Shown here: positions 5,941-6,490 of the stretch, in pieces
Layout of the letters: each line of letters opens with the position of its first letter
How positions within the stretch are numbered: the first letter of the stretch is position 1
Assembly: GCA_947463975.1 (NCBI GenBank)
Contig: CANHUW010000096.1
Span: forward strand, 1 to 6,490
Origin: Bacteroidota bacterium
GTDB lineage: Bacteria > Bacteroidota > Bacteroidia > Chitinophagales > Chitinophagaceae
Reading direction: 5' to 3'
DNA: 6,490 bases
Notes under the pieces: model-generated
The model's database searches: none
What the model saw: only the letters and a program-made list of their open reading frames with translations
Told to the model about the DNA's origin: nothing
Made by a program: the position numbers and the translations under genes

Positions 5941-6490
5941 ATGTTTGCCCCCATTTTAAAAGGCTTGTTACTGGGTCTTATTTTAAGCATTTCCATTGGT
6001 CCAGTCATTTTTGCAATTATTAAACAAAGCTTAACCTATGGTAAGCGTTCTGGATATGCTTTTGTAGCAGGAGTTTCTACAAGTGATATAAGCTTATTAT
6101 TGGTTTGTAATCTTTTTACAAGTTTATTTGAATTGGTTTTGGAGCACAAAGCCACTATAGCATTATTGGGTGCGGGGTTTTTATTGATTACGGGTTTATA
6201 TACATTATTCTTTAAGAAAATTGTGATTGAGAACACAAGCGAGGCGGGCGAAACAGGTTCAAGTAAAATAGATTTAATTAAAAGTTTTTTCTCGGGTTAT
6301 TTAATGAATACATTAAACCCAAGCGTTTTCTTGTTTTGGTTTGCTTGGACTGCTGCAATTAGTGCTACCGCAGAAGATAGCTCTAATCCTATACGATATA
6401 AGCTGATCGTTTTTAGTACCTGCCTTATATTTGTTTTGTTATCCGATTTATTAAAAGTGGTTTTGGCGGGTTCTTTAAGACCAAGATTGA
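5941..6490 (+). CDS. LysE/RhtB-type amino acid exporter, 3' end cut by window edge
   Basis: The frame is open from ATG 5941 to the right edge, giving 183 codons with no stop. The protein is strongly hydrophobic, with membrane segments at about residues 5-27, 40-65, 71-92, 115-140 and 154-178 and a polar loop at about 95-112. Signature residues of the LysE superfamily are present: Gly20-Pro21 in SIGPVIFAIIKQSLTYGKRSGY, with Gly44 and Asp49 in FVAGVSTSD, and NPSVFLFWFAW at 126-136. Family members are usually 200-220 aa, so only the last segment is probably missing. Known members export lysine, arginine, threonine, homoserine or other small molecules from the inner membrane; the substrate here is unknown. 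The two-base gap after the GH3 gene suggests translational coupling and a linked role. Confidence 0.85.
   Translation, partial: MFAPILKGLLLGLILSISIGPVIFAIIKQSLTYGKRSGYAFVAGVSTSDISLLLVCNLFTSLFELVLEHKATIALLGAGFLLITGLYTLFFKKIVIENTSEAGETGSSKIDLIKSFFSGYLMNTLNPSVFLFWFAWTAAISATAEDSSNPIRYKLIVFSTCLIFVLLSDLLKVVLAGSLRPRL

Noticed and set aside
6036..6236. Minus-strand open frame of 66 codons at the right end, with another at 5428-5622
   Set aside because: The first is the shadow of the LysE-type exporter, whose frame stays open to the window edge with clear family motifs. The second is the shadow of the GH3 gene.
1..6490. A previously undescribed defence, mobile or secondary-metabolite system
   Set aside because: Every full-length gene belongs to a recognisable family, mostly housekeeping. 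No integrase, transposase, direct-repeat array, toxin-antitoxin pair or RNA gene was found. The GH3-LysE pair is the only lead and is reported as such.

Overview
The window looks like ordinary chromosomal DNA from a member of the Bacteroidota, probably near Chitinophagaceae. Three things suggest this: AT-rich coding sequence, almost no Shine-Dalgarno sites, and start regions carrying the Bacteroidota -7 promoter motif TAnnTTTG. The protein families and their wording (a RecX with YQERAQQEV and FLNEERFA, a NagA with DLQIYGAGG, a bacterial GH3 protein next to a LysE-type transporter) also fit. This placement is from pattern recognition only; no search was run.

Layout: a rightward block holds recX (111-587), a YafV-type omega-amidase (643-1434, with a TTG start preferred over an upstream GTG) and nagA (1462-2544). 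It meets, stop codon to stop codon, a leftward two-gene unit of suhB-like inositol monophosphatase (4366-3590) followed by thiL (3572-2541). The stop codons of nagA and thiL overlap in one TTAA. Divergent from suhB, after a 51-bp gap, a second rightward unit starts: a GH3-family adenylating enzyme (4418-5938) and, two bases later, a LysE/RhtB-type exporter that runs off the right edge (5941-6490). The first ~70 bases probably hold the end of another gene that cannot be identified.

Function: the genes are mostly housekeeping or metabolic. They cover RecA regulation, repair of omega-amide metabolites, amino-sugar catabolism, thiamine diphosphate synthesis and inositol phosphate hydrolysis. The least understood piece is the GH3 plus LysE pair. 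GH3 proteins are known as acyl-acid amido synthetases in plants, and the bacterial branch has no settled role.

Regulation gives the more interesting signals. The suhB/GH3 gap carries two facing TAnnTTTG boxes, each only 4-6 bases from its start codon, which suggests two leaderless divergent transcripts. The likely intrinsic terminator of the suhB-thiL unit lies antisense inside the last codons of nagA. I saw no mobile element, CRISPR array, RNA gene, riboswitch or new defence-like system. No stretch longer than 300 bases lacks a gene.
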